Shown: positions 37,303 to 47,181 of the stretch, in pieces | How the letters are laid out: each line of letters opens with the position of its first letter | How positions within the stretch are numbered: position 1 is the first letter of the stretch | DNA from: Blattabacterium cuenoti BPAA | GTDB lineage: Bacteria; Bacteroidota; Bacteroidia; Flavobacteriales; Blattabacteriaceae | Direction: 5' to 3' | NCBI RefSeq assembly: GCF_000348805.1 | Contig: NC_020510.1 | Span: 62,001 to 126,000, forward strand | Length of the DNA: 64,000 bases | Translations under genes and position numbers: made by a program | Notes under the pieces: model-generated | The model's database searches: none | Told to the model about the DNA's origin: nothing | Seen by the model: only the letters and a program-made list of their open reading frames with translations

Positions 37303-38361
37303 ATGAAAATTAAATTTGGATCAATAGAAGAAACTATTATTACAAGAGATGAATTCCCATTATCTAAAGCTAGAGAAATTTTAAAACAAGAGACTATTTC
37401 TGTATTAGGTTATGGAATTCAAGGGCCTGGACAATCTCTTAATTTAAGAGATAATGGTTTTCAAGTGATCGTAGGACAAAGAAAAGATTCTTCTTCTTGG
37501 GATAAAGCATTAAAAGACGGATGGATAGAAGGTAAAAATCTTTTTTCTTTAGAAGAAGCATCTGAAAGAGGGACTATACTCATGTATTTGCTATCAGATG
37601 CCGGTCAAATCTCTTTTTGGCCTACTCTTATAAAATATTTAATTGAAGGAAAATCTTTATATTTTTCACATGGATTTGGATTAACTTTTTGTCATCAAAC
37701 AAAAATATACCCCTCTAAAAAAATAGACATTTTTTTAGTAGCACCCAAAGGATCAGGAACCAGTTTAAGAAGACTTTTTCAACAAGGAAAAGGAATTAAT
37801 TCTAGTTATGCCATTTATCAGGATTATAGTGGAAATAGTTTAGAAAAAACTTTATCAATTGGAATCGGAATAGGGTCTGGATATTTATTTGAAACAAATT
37901 TTAAAAATGAAGTGTTTTCTGATTTAGTGGGAGAAAGAGGAACTTTAATGGGTGCTATACAAGGAATTTTTGCAGCACAGTATCAAATATTAAGAGAAAA
38001 AGGGCATTCTCCTTCAGAATCTTTCAACGAAACGGTAGAAGAATTAACACAAAGTTTGATGCCCCTAGTATCGGAAAAAGGAATGGATTGGATGTATGCT
38101 AATTGTTCTACTACTGCACAAAGAGGTGCTTTAGATTGGTGGAAAAAATTTAGAGATGCTACTCTTCCAATATTTCAAGAATTATATCATGAAGTATCTT
38201 CTGGAAATGAAGCAAAAAGAATTATTAAAGTTAATAGTAACGTAGACTATAGAAAGAAATTACAAGAAGAATTGCAAGATCTTAGACAAAGTGAATTATG
38301 GAAAGTAGGATCCATTATTCGGAATCTTAGACCGGAAGAAAAAAAAGATAAAAATTTATAA
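37303..38361 (+). CDS. ilvC: Ketol-acid reductoisomerase
   Basis: 352 aa. Rossmann motif VLGYGIQGPGQSLNLRDNG binds NADPH; FSHGFGLTF and VAPKGSGTSLRRLF form the substrate/metal region; DLVGERGTLMGAIQG supplies the metal-binding acidic residues. It isomerises and reduces acetolactate. The length agrees with the shorter class I-like form. Confidence 0.95.
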   Translation: MKIKFGSIEETIITRDEFPLSKAREILKQETISVLGYGIQGPGQSLNLRDNGFQVIVGQRKDSSSWDKALKDGWIEGKNLFSLEEASERGTILMYLLSDAGQISFWPTLIKYLIEGKSLYFSHGFGLTFCHQTKIYPSKKIDIFLVAPKGSGTSLRRLFQQGKGINSSYAIYQDYSGNSLEKTLSIGIGIGSGYLFETNFKNEVFSDLVGERGTLMGAIQGIFAAQYQILREKGHSPSESFNETVEELTQSLMPLVSEKGMDWMYANCSTTAQRGALDWWKKFRDATLPIFQELYHEVSSGNEAKRIIKVNSNVDYRKKLQEELQDLRQSELWKVGSIIRNLRPEEKKDKNL

Positions 38362-38386
38362 TATTTACTGACTCATTTTATAAAGA

Positions 38387-39652
38387 TTGAAAAATAAATT
38401 CAAAGGATACTTTCCTTCTTACCAAGAAATAATTAGAGCTAAAAATATTTTAAAAGATATTATTAATGAAACTCCATTACAGAAAAATTCTCTTTTATCA
38501 GAAAAATATAAAGCAAATGTTTTTCTAAAAAGAGAAGATTTACAAATTATACGTTCATATAAAATTAGAGGTGCTTATAATAAGATAAAAAGTTTATCTC
38601 ATATAGAACTGAAAAAAGGGATTATTTGTGCCAGTGCAGGAAATCATGCACAAGGTGTTGCTTATTCTTGTAATATATTAAAAATACCGGGTAAAATCTA
38701 TATGCCGAGTACTACTCCTAAACAAAAAATAGAAAGAGTAAAAATGTTTGGAAAAGAATATATTGAAATTTTTCTTCTCGGAGACACCTTTGATGCAGTT
38801 AGTTTTGAAGCAATGAAAGATTGTACAAAAAATGAAAAAATTTTTATTCATCCTTTTGATGATGTTAAAATTATAGAAGGTCAAGCTACTGTTGGGGTAG
38901 AAATTTTACAACAATCTATTTCAGATATAGATTATGTTTTTATTCCTATTGGTGGAGGAGGATTGGCTTCTGGTGTAGGAAGTTATTTTAAAGAATTTAG
39001 TCCTAAAACGAAAATTATAGGAGTAGAACCTCAAGGGGCTCCATCTATGAGTTACTCTTTAAAAAAAGGAAAAATTGTTGAATTAAAAACAATAGACCGA
39101 TTTATTGATGGAGCTTCAGTAAAAAAAGTGGGAGAATTAAATTTTAATATATGTCATCAAACATTATTTGATATCATAACGATTCCGGAGGGAAAAGTTT
39201 GCACAACGATTTTAGATTTATATAATTTAGAAGCTATTGTAGCAGAACCTGCTGGAGCTCTTTCAATAGCAGCTTTAGATTTTTATTCTGATAAAATAAA
39301 AGGAAAGACTATTGTCTGTATTTTAAGTGGAGGAAACAATGATATTACCAGAACGGAAGAAATCAGAGAAAGATCTCTTTTGTATGAAGAAAAAAAACAT
39401 TATTTCATTGTAAAATTTCCCCAAAGAGCTGGTGCTTTAAAGGAATTCGTTAACAACATCTTGGGTCCTAAAGATGATATTACCTATTTCGAATATTCTA
39501 AAAAAACTTCCAAAGAAGAAGGACCTGCAGTAATAGGAATAGAATTATCAGATAAAAACGAATTTTCTGGGTTGATAGGAAAAATGAAAAAACATAAAGT
39601 TCATTTTCAATATTTAAATAAAAATCCAGATTTATTTCGTGTTCTTATCTGA
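38387..39652 (+). CDS. ilvA: Threonine dehydratase (biosynthetic)
   Basis: 421-aa PLP enzyme deaminating threonine to 2-oxobutyrate for isoleucine. The PLP Lys59 is in RSYKIRGAYNKI, and the phosphate cup is GGGGLASG. A C-terminal ACT-like domain of about 80 residues provides feedback control. Start is a TTG at 38387: an in-frame stop lies at 38381, and the next Met would remove the PLP lysine. Last gene of the ilv block; leucine genes are not in this window. Confidence 0.94.
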   Translation: MKNKFKGYFPSYQEIIRAKNILKDIINETPLQKNSLLSEKYKANVFLKREDLQIIRSYKIRGAYNKIKSLSHIELKKGIICASAGNHAQGVAYSCNILKIPGKIYMPSTTPKQKIERVKMFGKEYIEIFLLGDTFDAVSFEAMKDCTKNEKIFIHPFDDVKIIEGQATVGVEILQQSISDIDYVFIPIGGGGLASGVGSYFKEFSPKTKIIGVEPQGAPSMSYSLKKGKIVELKTIDRFIDGASVKKVGELNFNICHQTLFDIITIPEGKVCTTILDLYNLEAIVAEPAGALSIAALDFYSDKIKGKTIVCILSGGNNDITRTEEIRERSLLYEEKKHYFIVKFPQRAGALKEFVNNILGPKDDITYFEYSKKTSKEEGPAVIGIELSDKNEFSGLIGKMKKHKVHFQYLNKNPDLFRVLI

Positions 39653-39672
39653 AAAAAAATGAATTTATTTTG

Positions 39673-39757
39673 TACCCACGACTGGATTTGAACCAGCACA
39701 TCCTAATCGGATACCACCCCCTCAAAGTGGCGTGTCTACCATTTTCACCACGTGGGC
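39673..39757 (-). tRNA. tRNA-Leu (anticodon GAG)
   Basis: Folds as a class II tRNA: 7-bp acceptor stem GCCCACG/CGTGGGT, anticodon stem CCACT/GGTGG with loop TTGAGGG giving GAG, a long variable arm, and T arm with GGTTCAAATCC. The 3' CCA is not encoded (the next bases are CAA). A divergent promoter-like box lies near 39833. Confidence 0.95.
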
Positions 39758-39832
39758 TTTCCCTTACTCATTAGTCAGTCATTTTTTCTTTTCGATCAAT
39801 AATGTCATTTATTTACTGACTATCTATTCATT

Positions 39833-39840
39833 CAAATATA
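39833..39840 (-). promoter_or_regulatory. TAnnTTTG -7 element for tRNA-Leu(GAG)
   Basis: Minus-strand TATATTTG, followed by AATGAAT. A TTG on the same strand at 39865-39863 gives 22-bp spacing, close to the Bacteroidota -33/-7 arrangement. It mirrors the dapB element. Confidence 0.45.
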
Positions 39841-39884
39841 ATAGAATTTATTGATAATTCATCAAAAAAAAATATAAAATAAAC

Positions 39885-39892
39885 TATCTTTG
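39885..39892 (+). promoter_or_regulatory. TAnnTTTG -7 element for dapB
   Basis: TATCTTTG followed by AATGAAT, 53 bp upstream of dapB. It forms an 11-bp inverted repeat with the divergent tRNA-Leu element. Confidence 0.45.
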
Positions 39893-39945
39893 AATGAATT
39901 ATGAATTTATTCTGTTCAAATTTCATATAAATCAAATAAAATAAT

Positions 39946-40656
39946 ATGAATATAGCAATAATAGGATATGGAAGAATGGGTAAATCTATAAAAAAAATAG
40001 CTCAGATTAGAAATCATAAAATTTCATTATGTTGTGATGATACTCCTTCTTTACATTTATTAAAGAATTCAAATTCAGATGTAGCAATAGAATTTAGTCA
40101 ACCTCATTCCGCATTCAAAAATATAAAAATTTGTATAGAAAATGATATTTCTATTGTAAGTGGAACTACAGGATGGCTTGAAAAATTTGAAATTCTTAAA
40201 AAGATATGTAAAAAAAGAAATGGGTCTTTTTTATATTCTTCCAATTTTAGTATTGGAATGAACATTTTTTTCGAAATTAATAAAAAATTGTCTAAACTGT
40301 TACAGTTATCTTCTAAAGATTATGAAGTAACAATAGAGGAAATTCATCACAAAGAAAAGATAGATAAACCTAGTGGAACAGCTCTTTCTTTAGCAAAAGA
40401 TATAGTGAATAATAAAATGAAAAAGACATGGATTTTGGATGAGAGAAAAACAAAAGATCAAATTTTGATTTTGTCAAAAAGATTCAATCATGTACCAGGA
40501 ATACATATCGTAAAATATGAATCTCAAATAGAGGATATAAAAATTCAACATCAAGCTCATAGCAGAGAAGGTTTTGCATTAGGTGCTGTTATTGCGGCAG
40601 AATGGATCCAAAACAGAAAAGGTTTTTTTTCTATGAAAGAAGTTTTAGGACTATAA
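39946..40656 (+). CDS. dapB: 4-hydroxy-tetrahydrodipicolinate reductase
   Basis: 236 aa. N-terminal Rossmann motif [11 protein letters not shown] binds NAD(P)[17 protein letters not shown] contains the catalytic His and Lys. Acts in the diaminopimelate/lysine pathway, needed for peptidoglycan and for lysine supply to a host. dapB followed by lepB is a familiar flavobacterial order; the parAB genes I would expect upstream are absent. Confidence 0.95.
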   Translation: MNIAIIGYGRMGKSIKKIAQIRNHKISLCCDDTPSLHLLKNSNSDVAIEFSQPHSAFKNIKICIENDISIVSGTTGWLEKFEILKKICKKRNGSFLYSSNFSIGMNIFFEINKKLSKLLQLSSKDYEVTIEEIHHKEKIDKPSGTALSLAKDIVNNKMKKTWILDERKTKDQILILSKRFNHVPGIHIVKYESQIEDIKIQHQAHSREGFALGAVIAAEWIQNRKGFFSMKEVLGL

Positions 40657-40667
40657 AATATATTTTT

Positions 40668-42149
40668 ATGTATCAATATTTGATTTTTAGCGGTATTTTT
40701 TTATTTCTTGAACATGTTATTCATATTTTAGGAACATGGAAGTTTTATAAAAAATTGGGGATCAAATCTTGGAAAATTTTAATTCCTATATATAATATTT
40801 TCATTCTTTTAAAAATTTACAAAAGATCTATATGGTGGATTTTTCTATTACTTATTCCATTAACTAGTATTATATTGATTTTGATTTTATGGACGGATTT
40901 AATTTTTACTTTTTTTAAAAGAACGAAAAAAAATTTTTTTTTCTTTTTTTTATCTGCAGGATTATATATTTTTTACATAAATTTTTTTAAAAAAATTCCA
41001 ATTTTTAAAATTGAAAATATTAAAAAAAAAGAAGAGAATATAGGAATTTTATTAGCTATGATTTTTTCTTTTATTACTCATACTTATATTGTTCAACCTT
41101 TTGTGATTCCCACTTCTTCTATGGAAAGAACCTTATTAGTAGGAGATTTCATATTAGTCAGTAAAATTCATTATGGATTACGAATGCCTATATCTCCTAT
41201 CTACATCCCTTTTACACATAATAATATCATTGGAAATATAAAATCTTATATCTCTATTTTTCAATGGCCTTATTTTCGTTTTTCTTCCATACAATCTATA
41301 CAAAGAAATGATATAGTAGTTTTTAATTTTCCTAAAGATCCTAATCATAAAATAATAGATCGAAAAGATCATTATATTAAACGTTGTGTAGGATTACCAG
41401 GAGATTTAATTTCTATTAAAAAAGGAGTCTTATTTGTGAATCATAAAAAAGAAAAATCTTTTTTAGAAAAACAGCAAGCTTATTTTATTAAAACAGAAAA
41501 TATTCCTTTAAATGTGGAATATCTTGAAAAAGAAATGGATGTTAAAGATATTGAATATATTGGAAAAAAAAATAATGAATATTTTTACCAAATTATGTTA
41601 AATGAAAAAAAAGCAGTTGATATCAAAAATTTATTTGAAAACATAATTTTTATAAAAAAGTATATTCTTCCCATTCATTTTAAGGAACATTATATATTCC
41701 CTAATCACTATGATTGGAATAGAGATTTTTTTGGCCCATTACACATTCCTAAAAAAGGAGAATTAATTAAATTAAATTCAAAAAATATTCAAATTTATAA
41801 TGAAATATTCAATTATGAAAAAGTTGAAAAAATTGATATAGTTTCAAAAAAATATTACAAAATCAAAAGAAATTATTATTTCATGATGGGAGATAATAGA
41901 CATAATTCATCTGATTCTCGTTATTGGGGTTTTGTTCCAGAAGATCATATAGTAGGTAAACCGATATTTATATGGATGAGTATCGATTGGGATAGAAAAA
42001 GTCCTATAAATATATTTAGTTGGAAATTTCGTTGGGATAGAATAATGAAAACAATAGATGGAAAACATTCTTATTTATCTTTATTTTTTTTATTTTCATT
42101 TGTATATTTAATTTATTTTTTATTTAAAAGTGAAAAATCATCAACTTAA
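40668..42149 (+). CDS. lepB: Signal peptidase I
   Basis: 493 aa from the ATG at 40668, 11 bp after dapB; the frame extends upstream into dapB without homology. Membrane serine protease removing signal peptides. Several N-terminal helices precede the catalytic Ser (about 151, [10 protein letters not shown]) and Lys (about 238, [12 protein letters not shown]). [15 protein letters not shown] is the C-terminal box. A long insertion between Lys and the final box is usual in Bacteroidota. Its end overlaps the convergent rhomboid gene by 4 bp. Confidence 0.94.
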   Translation: MYQYLIFSGIFLFLEHVIHILGTWKFYKKLGIKSWKILIPIYNIFILLKIYKRSIWWIFLLLIPLTSIILILILWTDLIFTFFKRTKKNFFFFFLSAGLYIFYINFFKKIPIFKIENIKKKEENIGILLAMIFSFITHTYIVQPFVIPTSSMERTLLVGDFILVSKIHYGLRMPISPIYIPFTHNNIIGNIKSYISIFQWPYFRFSSIQSIQRNDIVVFNFPKDPNHKIIDRKDHYIKRCVGLPGDLISIKKGVLFVNHKKEKSFLEKQQAYFIKTENIPLNVEYLEKEMDVKDIEYIGKKNNEYFYQIMLNEKKAVDIKNLFENIIFIKKYILPIHFKEHYIFPNHYDWNRDFFGPLHIPKKGELIKLNSKNIQIYNEIFNYEKVEKIDIVSKKYYKIKRNYYFMMGDNRHNSSDSRYWGFVPEDHIVGKPIFIWMSIDWDRKSPINIFSWKFRWDRIMKTIDGKHSYLSLFFLFSFVYLIYFLFKSEKSST

Positions 42150-42850
42150 TAAAAAGTATTTCTTTCATTGTTTATAAAAAAACTTCCTATAAAATAACCA
42201 GATAAAATTCCACCAATATGGGCAAAGTGAGCGACTCCAGGTGCTAAATTAAAAATTGCAGAAACTAAACTTCCAAAAATAAAAAGAGTCATCGCTTTCC
42301 GAACTGCTATTGGAAAAGGAAAAGGAAGAATGAAAATTTTATGTTCTGGAAAAAATTTAGCGAAAACTCCTACGATTCCACTTACGGCTCCAGAAGCACC
42401 CATCATAGGGGAATACATAGAACTATAAAGATTCATTTTTTGTTCTTCATTTAAAGAATCTAACGTTTTTTCAGCTTGTGAAAAATCTAAAGTTTGAACA
42501 AAGTAATATAAAACACCAGTATTAAAAATAATTTGAAATAATGCGGCTAAAATACCTGATACAAAATATATAATTATAAATTTTTTGACTCCTAACAAAG
42601 TTTCTATCTGTCCTCCAAACATAAATAAAGCCAACATATTAAAAATGATATGCAAAAAAAGTCGTTTGGAATGTACAAACATATGAGTGAAAATCTGATA
42701 TAATTCAAATCGTTCATCTAAAGGATGATATAAAGAAAGAATGCTATCTATTTTATATTGTGAAAAAACAAAAGTAGCTGTATATACAAGTATATTAATA
42801 CTAATTAAATGTTTGACAGCGTCTGAATTGAAATTGGTGTAAAAATTCAC
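42146..42850 (-). CDS. Rhomboid family intramembrane serine protease
   Basis: 234 aa with about six membrane helices. The catalytic Ser is in [11 protein letters not shown] and the His in [12 protein letters not shown]; the conserved loop is [21 protein letters not shown]. Cleaves substrates within the membrane; targets are unknown. It sits 3 bp downstream of mutL. Free-living flavobacteria often carry two rhomboid genes here; one remains. Confidence 0.92.
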   Translation of the reverse strand: MNFYTNFNSDAVKHLISINILVYTATFVFSQYKIDSILSLYHPLDERFELYQIFTHMFVHSKRLFLHIIFNMLALFMFGGQIETLLGVKKFIIIYFVSGILAALFQIIFNTGVLYYFVQTLDFSQAEKTLDSLNEEQKMNLYSSMYSPMMGASGAVSGIVGVFAKFFPEHKIFILPFPFPIAVRKAMTLFIFGSLVSAIFNLAPGVAHFAHIGGILSGYFIGSFFINNERNTFY

Positions 42851-42853
42851 TTT

Positions 42854-44590
42854 TTAAAAAAAATTTTTGTTTAAAACAAAAAATATGGGATCTCCTGAAT
42901 ACGTATAATTTGGATTCTGACAAGAAAATAAATCTTTGATTATACATTTCATTTTTTCAGGATATAACTTTGTTCCATATTTTATAGATGCAGATTTAGA
43001 TATGATTTGAAGAAGTTTTTTTTTATTATTTTTTTTTCCTTTAATAAAATTATATGTTATAATATTTTGAATAACTTCAATCAACATATTTTGTTGTATC
43101 TGTTCAGGAACAGAATACAAATAAACGTATTTTTTACAAATATATAAATGAAAACCAAAACTGATTAAATCAGTTTTTATATTCTTCAAAGAAAGAGATT
43201 CTTTTTTCAAAAGTTTTACTTTGATAGGAAAAAGAAATTGTTGACTGATCAAATTTTTTTTTCTATCAAAAAATTCAAATAATATGTTTTGATGTGCTCT
43301 ATGTTGATCTACCAATACCATATATTCATCATTCAAAACAAAAATTATATATTTTCTATTAATTTGAAAAGTCTTTATCTCTCTTTTTTTCTCATGATGA
43401 GAAACAAGGTAATGTAACTCATTCGTTAGTTGAAAATTGTTCTTAAATGTAACGGATTCATTGAGTTTATGATAAAAATTTTCTAGTTGAACTATTTTTT
43501 CTTTATCATAAAGTTTTTTATACAAATTATTTAATAAATAATCTTTTTTGAGTGATTTACAAGATAAAAAAATATCATAGTTCTTTAACTCTTTATTTTT
43601 TACTTTATATTGAGAAAATAGAACATTTTTGATTTCTTGTTGAATCATAATACCAATCGTTTCTTCTTCTTCTAATTTTACTTCTTTTTTTGTTGGGTGG
43701 ATATTCCAATTTACTAAACTAGAATCTATAAAAATAAAAATAAAATAAGAAGTGGTTTTGAAATTTTTCAAAAAACCATCATAAGCATGAATAATTTTTT
43801 TATGTAAAAGTAAATGAGTAACACAACGTTGATTGACCAATAAAAATTGATCTCCTTTTTTCATAGAAACATCTGGAACGCTAACAAATCCTTCTACAAA
43901 AATTCTATTTTTTTTTATCAAGATAGGAACTAAATTTTTTTTTTCATTTTTAAAAATTTCTTGAATTCTTTCTCTTAAAGAAGTTTTTTTAAAATAAAAA
44001 ATAATTTTATCATTATGATAAAAACGATATGTTATATTTCTGTGTGCTAAAACGATTTTATGAAATTCATAAATAATATGTTGAAATTCTATTCTAGAAG
44101 ATTTTAAGAATTGTCTTCTGACAGGAATTTTATAAAAAATATTTTTCACAGAAATTCTTGTTCCTTGAAGCATATTTATAGGAATTTGTTTTTTTACTTT
44201 TCCTTCTTCTACAAAAAGGTGTATTCCTACTACATCTTCTCTCTTTTTAGTTTGTATTTCTAATTGAGAAATAAGTGCTATGGAAGATAAAGCTTCTCCT
44301 CTAAATCCTTTTGTTTTAATTCTGAAAAGATCATCAGTTTTTTTAATTTTAGAAGTAGCATGTTTTTGAATACTCATTTTCGCATCGTCAATACTCATTC
44401 CTATTCCATCATCTATTAGTTGAATTAATGTTTTTCCTGAATCTTTGATAAAAATATCAATCGTTTTTGCGTTTGCATCTATTGCATTTTCTAAAAGCTC
44501 TCTTAAAACAGAAGAAGGCCGTTGTATGACCTCTCCTGCAGCTATTTGTTGAATCACTTTTTCAGGCAAAAATTGAATAATGTTTTTCAT
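42854..44590 (-). CDS. mutL: DNA mismatch repair protein MutL
   Basis: 578 aa. GHKL ATPase domain with LLENAIDANAKTIDI, DDGIGM and KTKGFRGEALSSI, then the transducer domain (WNIHPTKKEVKL). The C-terminal dimerisation/nuclease domain is reduced, and its motif reads DQHRAHQNILFE instead of DQHA(X)2E, so endonuclease activity is uncertain. Couples MutS recognition to strand removal. It overlaps ribH by 4 bp. Confidence 0.93.
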   Translation of the reverse strand: MKNIIQFLPEKVIQQIAAGEVIQRPSSVLRELLENAIDANAKTIDIFIKDSGKTLIQLIDDGIGMSIDDAKMSIQKHATSKIKKTDDLFRIKTKGFRGEALSSIALISQLEIQTKKREDVVGIHLFVEEGKVKKQIPINMLQGTRISVKNIFYKIPVRRQFLKSSRIEFQHIIYEFHKIVLAHRNITYRFYHNDKIIFYFKKTSLRERIQEIFKNEKKNLVPILIKKNRIFVEGFVSVPDVSMKKGDQFLLVNQRCVTHLLLHKKIIHAYDGFLKNFKTTSYFIFIFIDSSLVNWNIHPTKKEVKLEEEETIGIMIQQEIKNVLFSQYKVKNKELKNYDIFLSCKSLKKDYLLNNLYKKLYDKEKIVQLENFYHKLNESVTFKNNFQLTNELHYLVSHHEKKREIKTFQINRKYIIFVLNDEYMVLVDQHRAHQNILFEFFDRKKNLISQQFLFPIKVKLLKKESLSLKNIKTDLISFGFHLYICKKYVYLYSVPEQIQQNMLIEVIQNIITYNFIKGKKNNKKKLLQIISKSASIKYGTKLYPEKMKCIIKDLFSCQNPNYTYSGDPIFFVLNKNFF

Positions 44591-45069
44591 TTTATAGATT
44601 TTCTAAATAAAGACATATATATAGCTGTTTTCGCACATTCAATTCCCTTATTTCCATTTTTTCCGCCTGATCGATCAAAAGATTGTTGTTGATTTCTATC
44701 AGATAAAACACAAAATATAACAGGAACATCATAGATTATGTTTATCTCTTTAATTCCATGCGAAATCGCTTGACATAGATATTCAAAATGAGGAGTTTCT
44801 CCTTGTATCAAGGATCCTATTGCAATGATTGAATCAAAATGGCAACAATGAGCAATTTTTTTAGAAGAATAAATTAATTCATAACTTCCAGGAACTTCCC
44901 AAGTTTTAATTTTTTCTTTTAATACACCTAATTGAATTAAAGTATCATAAGCACCTTTATATAATCTACTCGTAATTTCTCTATTCCATAAAGAAACAAG
45001 AATAGCAATTTTTAAATTTTCATTTTTTATTTTTTTTGGATCTAATGAATAAACAGGATCTTTCTTCAT
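44587..45069 (-). CDS. ribH: 6,7-dimethyl-8-ribityllumazine synthase
   Basis: 160 aa. Penultimate enzyme of riboflavin synthesis, assembling into hollow shells in most bacteria. The substrate loop is WEVPGSYEL; the phosphate and active-site segment is IAIGSLIQGETPHFEYLC with the catalytic His. Located between mutL and a TPR gene, the usual flavobacterial neighbourhood. Confidence 0.95.
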   Translation of the reverse strand: MKKDPVYSLDPKKIKNENLKIAILVSLWNREITSRLYKGAYDTLIQLGVLKEKIKTWEVPGSYELIYSSKKIAHCCHFDSIIAIGSLIQGETPHFEYLCQAISHGIKEINIIYDVPVIFCVLSDRNQQQSFDRSGGKNGNKGIECAKTAIYMSLFRKSIK

Positions 45070-45081
45070 AAAGATAATTTA

Positions 45082-45693
45082 TTATAACTTATTTTCAATA
45101 AACATAATATATTTTTCAACGTTTTTTTTGTATAAAAAAGAAGGATATTTTTTTTCTATTTTTCTTAAAAAATATTGAGAATTCTCGTATTTTTTCATAT
45201 AAAAATTCAATAATGCGGCTTTGTAATAAAAAAGAGGAGTCGTGATTTCATTTTCTCTTACATTTGCTGCTATAACATAATTTTTTAAGGCTTTTTTTTT
45301 ATTTTTCATTTGAATGAAAGCATCTCCTATAATTCCATATTTTATAGAAGATAAGATTTCATCTTTTGCGGAAAAACTTTTCATCATTTTTATGGATTCT
45401 TTGTAATCCCCTAATTTATAATAGCAAATTCCTGCATAAAATTTTGATATATTACCTGCTTTTGTAAAAGGATATTTATAAACTATACCTGAAAATCCTA
45501 AATAGTTAACTTTATTCTTCTTTTTATTTAAGGCTTTATCTATCTCTCCTTGAGAAAGATATTGTTGAGCATAACTCAATTCTTTCACCGCTTTTTTTTC
45601 TGATGGATATAAAAATAATGTTTTAAAAGAAAAATATGTAACATATAATATGATTATCAATATAACAGAACAAAAAATAAATTTTTTTTTCAT
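45082..45693 (-). CDS. Membrane-anchored tetratricopeptide repeat protein
   Basis: About 203 aa from the ATG at 45693; an earlier ATG at 45720 is possible but adds only polar residues. One N-terminal membrane helix is followed by TPR-like helical pairs (SKFYAGICYYKLGDYKESIKM, then GDAFIQMKNKKKALKNYVIA). Orthologues next to ribH-mutL in flavobacteria resemble YfgM, a periplasmic-facing chaperone-associated protein. Exact role unknown. Confidence 0.8.
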   Translation of the reverse strand: MKKKFIFCSVILIIILYVTYFSFKTLFLYPSEKKAVKELSYAQQYLSQGEIDKALNKKKNKVNYLGFSGIVYKYPFTKAGNISKFYAGICYYKLGDYKESIKMMKSFSAKDEILSSIKYGIIGDAFIQMKNKKKALKNYVIAANVRENEITTPLFYYKAALLNFYMKKYENSQYFLRKIEKKYPSFLYKKNVEKYIMFIENKL

Positions 45694-45751
45694 TCCATCA
45701 CATTTATTTGATTTATACACTAAATTTAGTTTTTTTATTTAATACACAATA

Positions 45752-47080
45752 CTAATTCAGTTTTTTTCTTATAACTTCTATAGTTTTGATCCTTTTATGA
45801 TCAATACTTTTTATAATAAAAGAATAATTTAAAAAATTTATTTTTTGTTTTTTTTTGGGAAATTCTTTATTTATTTCCATAATAAACCCCCCTAAAGTAT
45901 CTGCATCCCCTTTTTTATTTTCAAAAAAAATTTCTTCTTTAATGTTCATAATACGATAGAAATTAATTAAAGATGTTTTTCCATCAAATAAATAATTATT
46001 TTGGTTTAATTTAGAATAAGACATGTCTTCTTCATCAAATTCATCAATAATATCTCCTACTATTTCTTCAATTACATCTTCAAGAGTCACTAGTCCACAT
46101 GTTCCTCCATATTCATCTACCACAATTGCTAAATGTATTTTTCTTTCTTTAAAATCACTTAAAAGATTATCTATCTTTTTTTTTTCTGGAACAAAAAAAG
46201 GAGAATGTATGAGTCTATTCCATTGAAAATGTTTATGATAAATAAATGGAAGTAGATCTTTAGCAAAAAGAACTCCTTCTATATCATCAATACTATCTTT
46301 ATAAATAGGAATACGAGAGTATCCTTGATCACGAACTGATTCTAAAACATTAGAAAAATTTATATTTCTATTTAAAGCAAACATATCTATTCTTGGAGTC
46401 ATAATTTGATGTGTTTCTGTATTTCCAAAATCAACAATTCTTTGTAAAAACTGACATTCCTTAACATTTTTTGGATTCGAAGATGTAATTTTTAAAGCCT
46501 TTGACAGTTGATCTACAGAAATAAGATTCTTTTTTTTTATGGTTTTTTTATCTATAGATTTTGAAATTAGAATTATAATTTTACTAATTGGATTTAGTAT
46601 TTTGCTAAGAATTATTAAGGGTTTTGCCATAAAAATAGCAAAACGAAAATTATTTTTACTAGCATATATTTTAGGAATGATTTCTCCAAATAAAAGTAAA
46701 ATAAAAGTAAGAACTACCACTTCCAAAAGGAAGTGAATGGGAATATGAAATTGCTTATAAATAACTAAATATTTTTTTTGTAAAAATTCTGTTATTAAAT
46801 AAGAACTTAATATAACGATTCCAATATTCGAAAAATTATTAGATATTAATATTGTTGCTAATAGTTTTTTTTTCTCTCTTAGAATTTGAAAAACAATATT
46901 TCCTTTATAAGAATTTTTTTTTCTTTCTTTGTCAAGAGTTTTTTTTTCAATACAAAAAAAAGCAGTTTCTGATCCAGATATTAGTGCAGAAAATAACAAC
47001 AGTATTATTATTAATGCAAAATATAAAACTAAATATAAAGTTTTTTCTAAAAAAATATTCGTCGAAGATTCTTTTTCCAA
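45752..47080 (-). CDS. gldE: CNNM/CorC-type CBS-domain membrane protein (GldE-like)
   Basis: 442 aa: an N-terminal DUF21/CNNM domain with about four helices (ALISGSETAFF early on), paired CBS domains (about 200-330, with MTPRIDMFALNR and VVDEYGGTCGLVTLEDVIEEI), and a C-terminal CorC_HlyC domain. Such proteins are linked to divalent cation export. The flavobacterial orthologue beside mutY is called GldE because of gliding motility, which an endosymbiont is not expected to show; a metal-homeostasis role is more likely here. Confidence 0.85.
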   Translation of the reverse strand: MEKESSTNIFLEKTLYLVLYFALIIILLLFSALISGSETAFFCIEKKTLDKERKKNSYKGNIVFQILREKKKLLATILISNNFSNIGIVILSSYLITEFLQKKYLVIYKQFHIPIHFLLEVVVLTFILLLFGEIIPKIYASKNNFRFAIFMAKPLIILSKILNPISKIIILISKSIDKKTIKKKNLISVDQLSKALKITSSNPKNVKECQFLQRIVDFGNTETHQIMTPRIDMFALNRNINFSNVLESVRDQGYSRIPIYKDSIDDIEGVLFAKDLLPFIYHKHFQWNRLIHSPFFVPEKKKIDNLLSDFKERKIHLAIVVDEYGGTCGLVTLEDVIEEIVGDIIDEFDEEDMSYSKLNQNNYLFDGKTSLINFYRIMNIKEEIFFENKKGDADTLGGFIMEINKEFPKKKQKINFLNYSFIIKSIDHKRIKTIEVIRKKLN

Positions 47081-47181
47081 TAGATTAAATTTTGATAATA
47101 ATTTTTAGAAAAGAAAATGTAAAAATTGATATGATCAAAAATGGATCTAAAATTCACATTAGGATTCATCGAAAATAAAAA

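Noticed and set aside
39673..39757. tRNA without encoded CCA as a damaged gene
   Set aside because: CCA is often added by enzyme; both tRNA genes here lack it and otherwise fold well.
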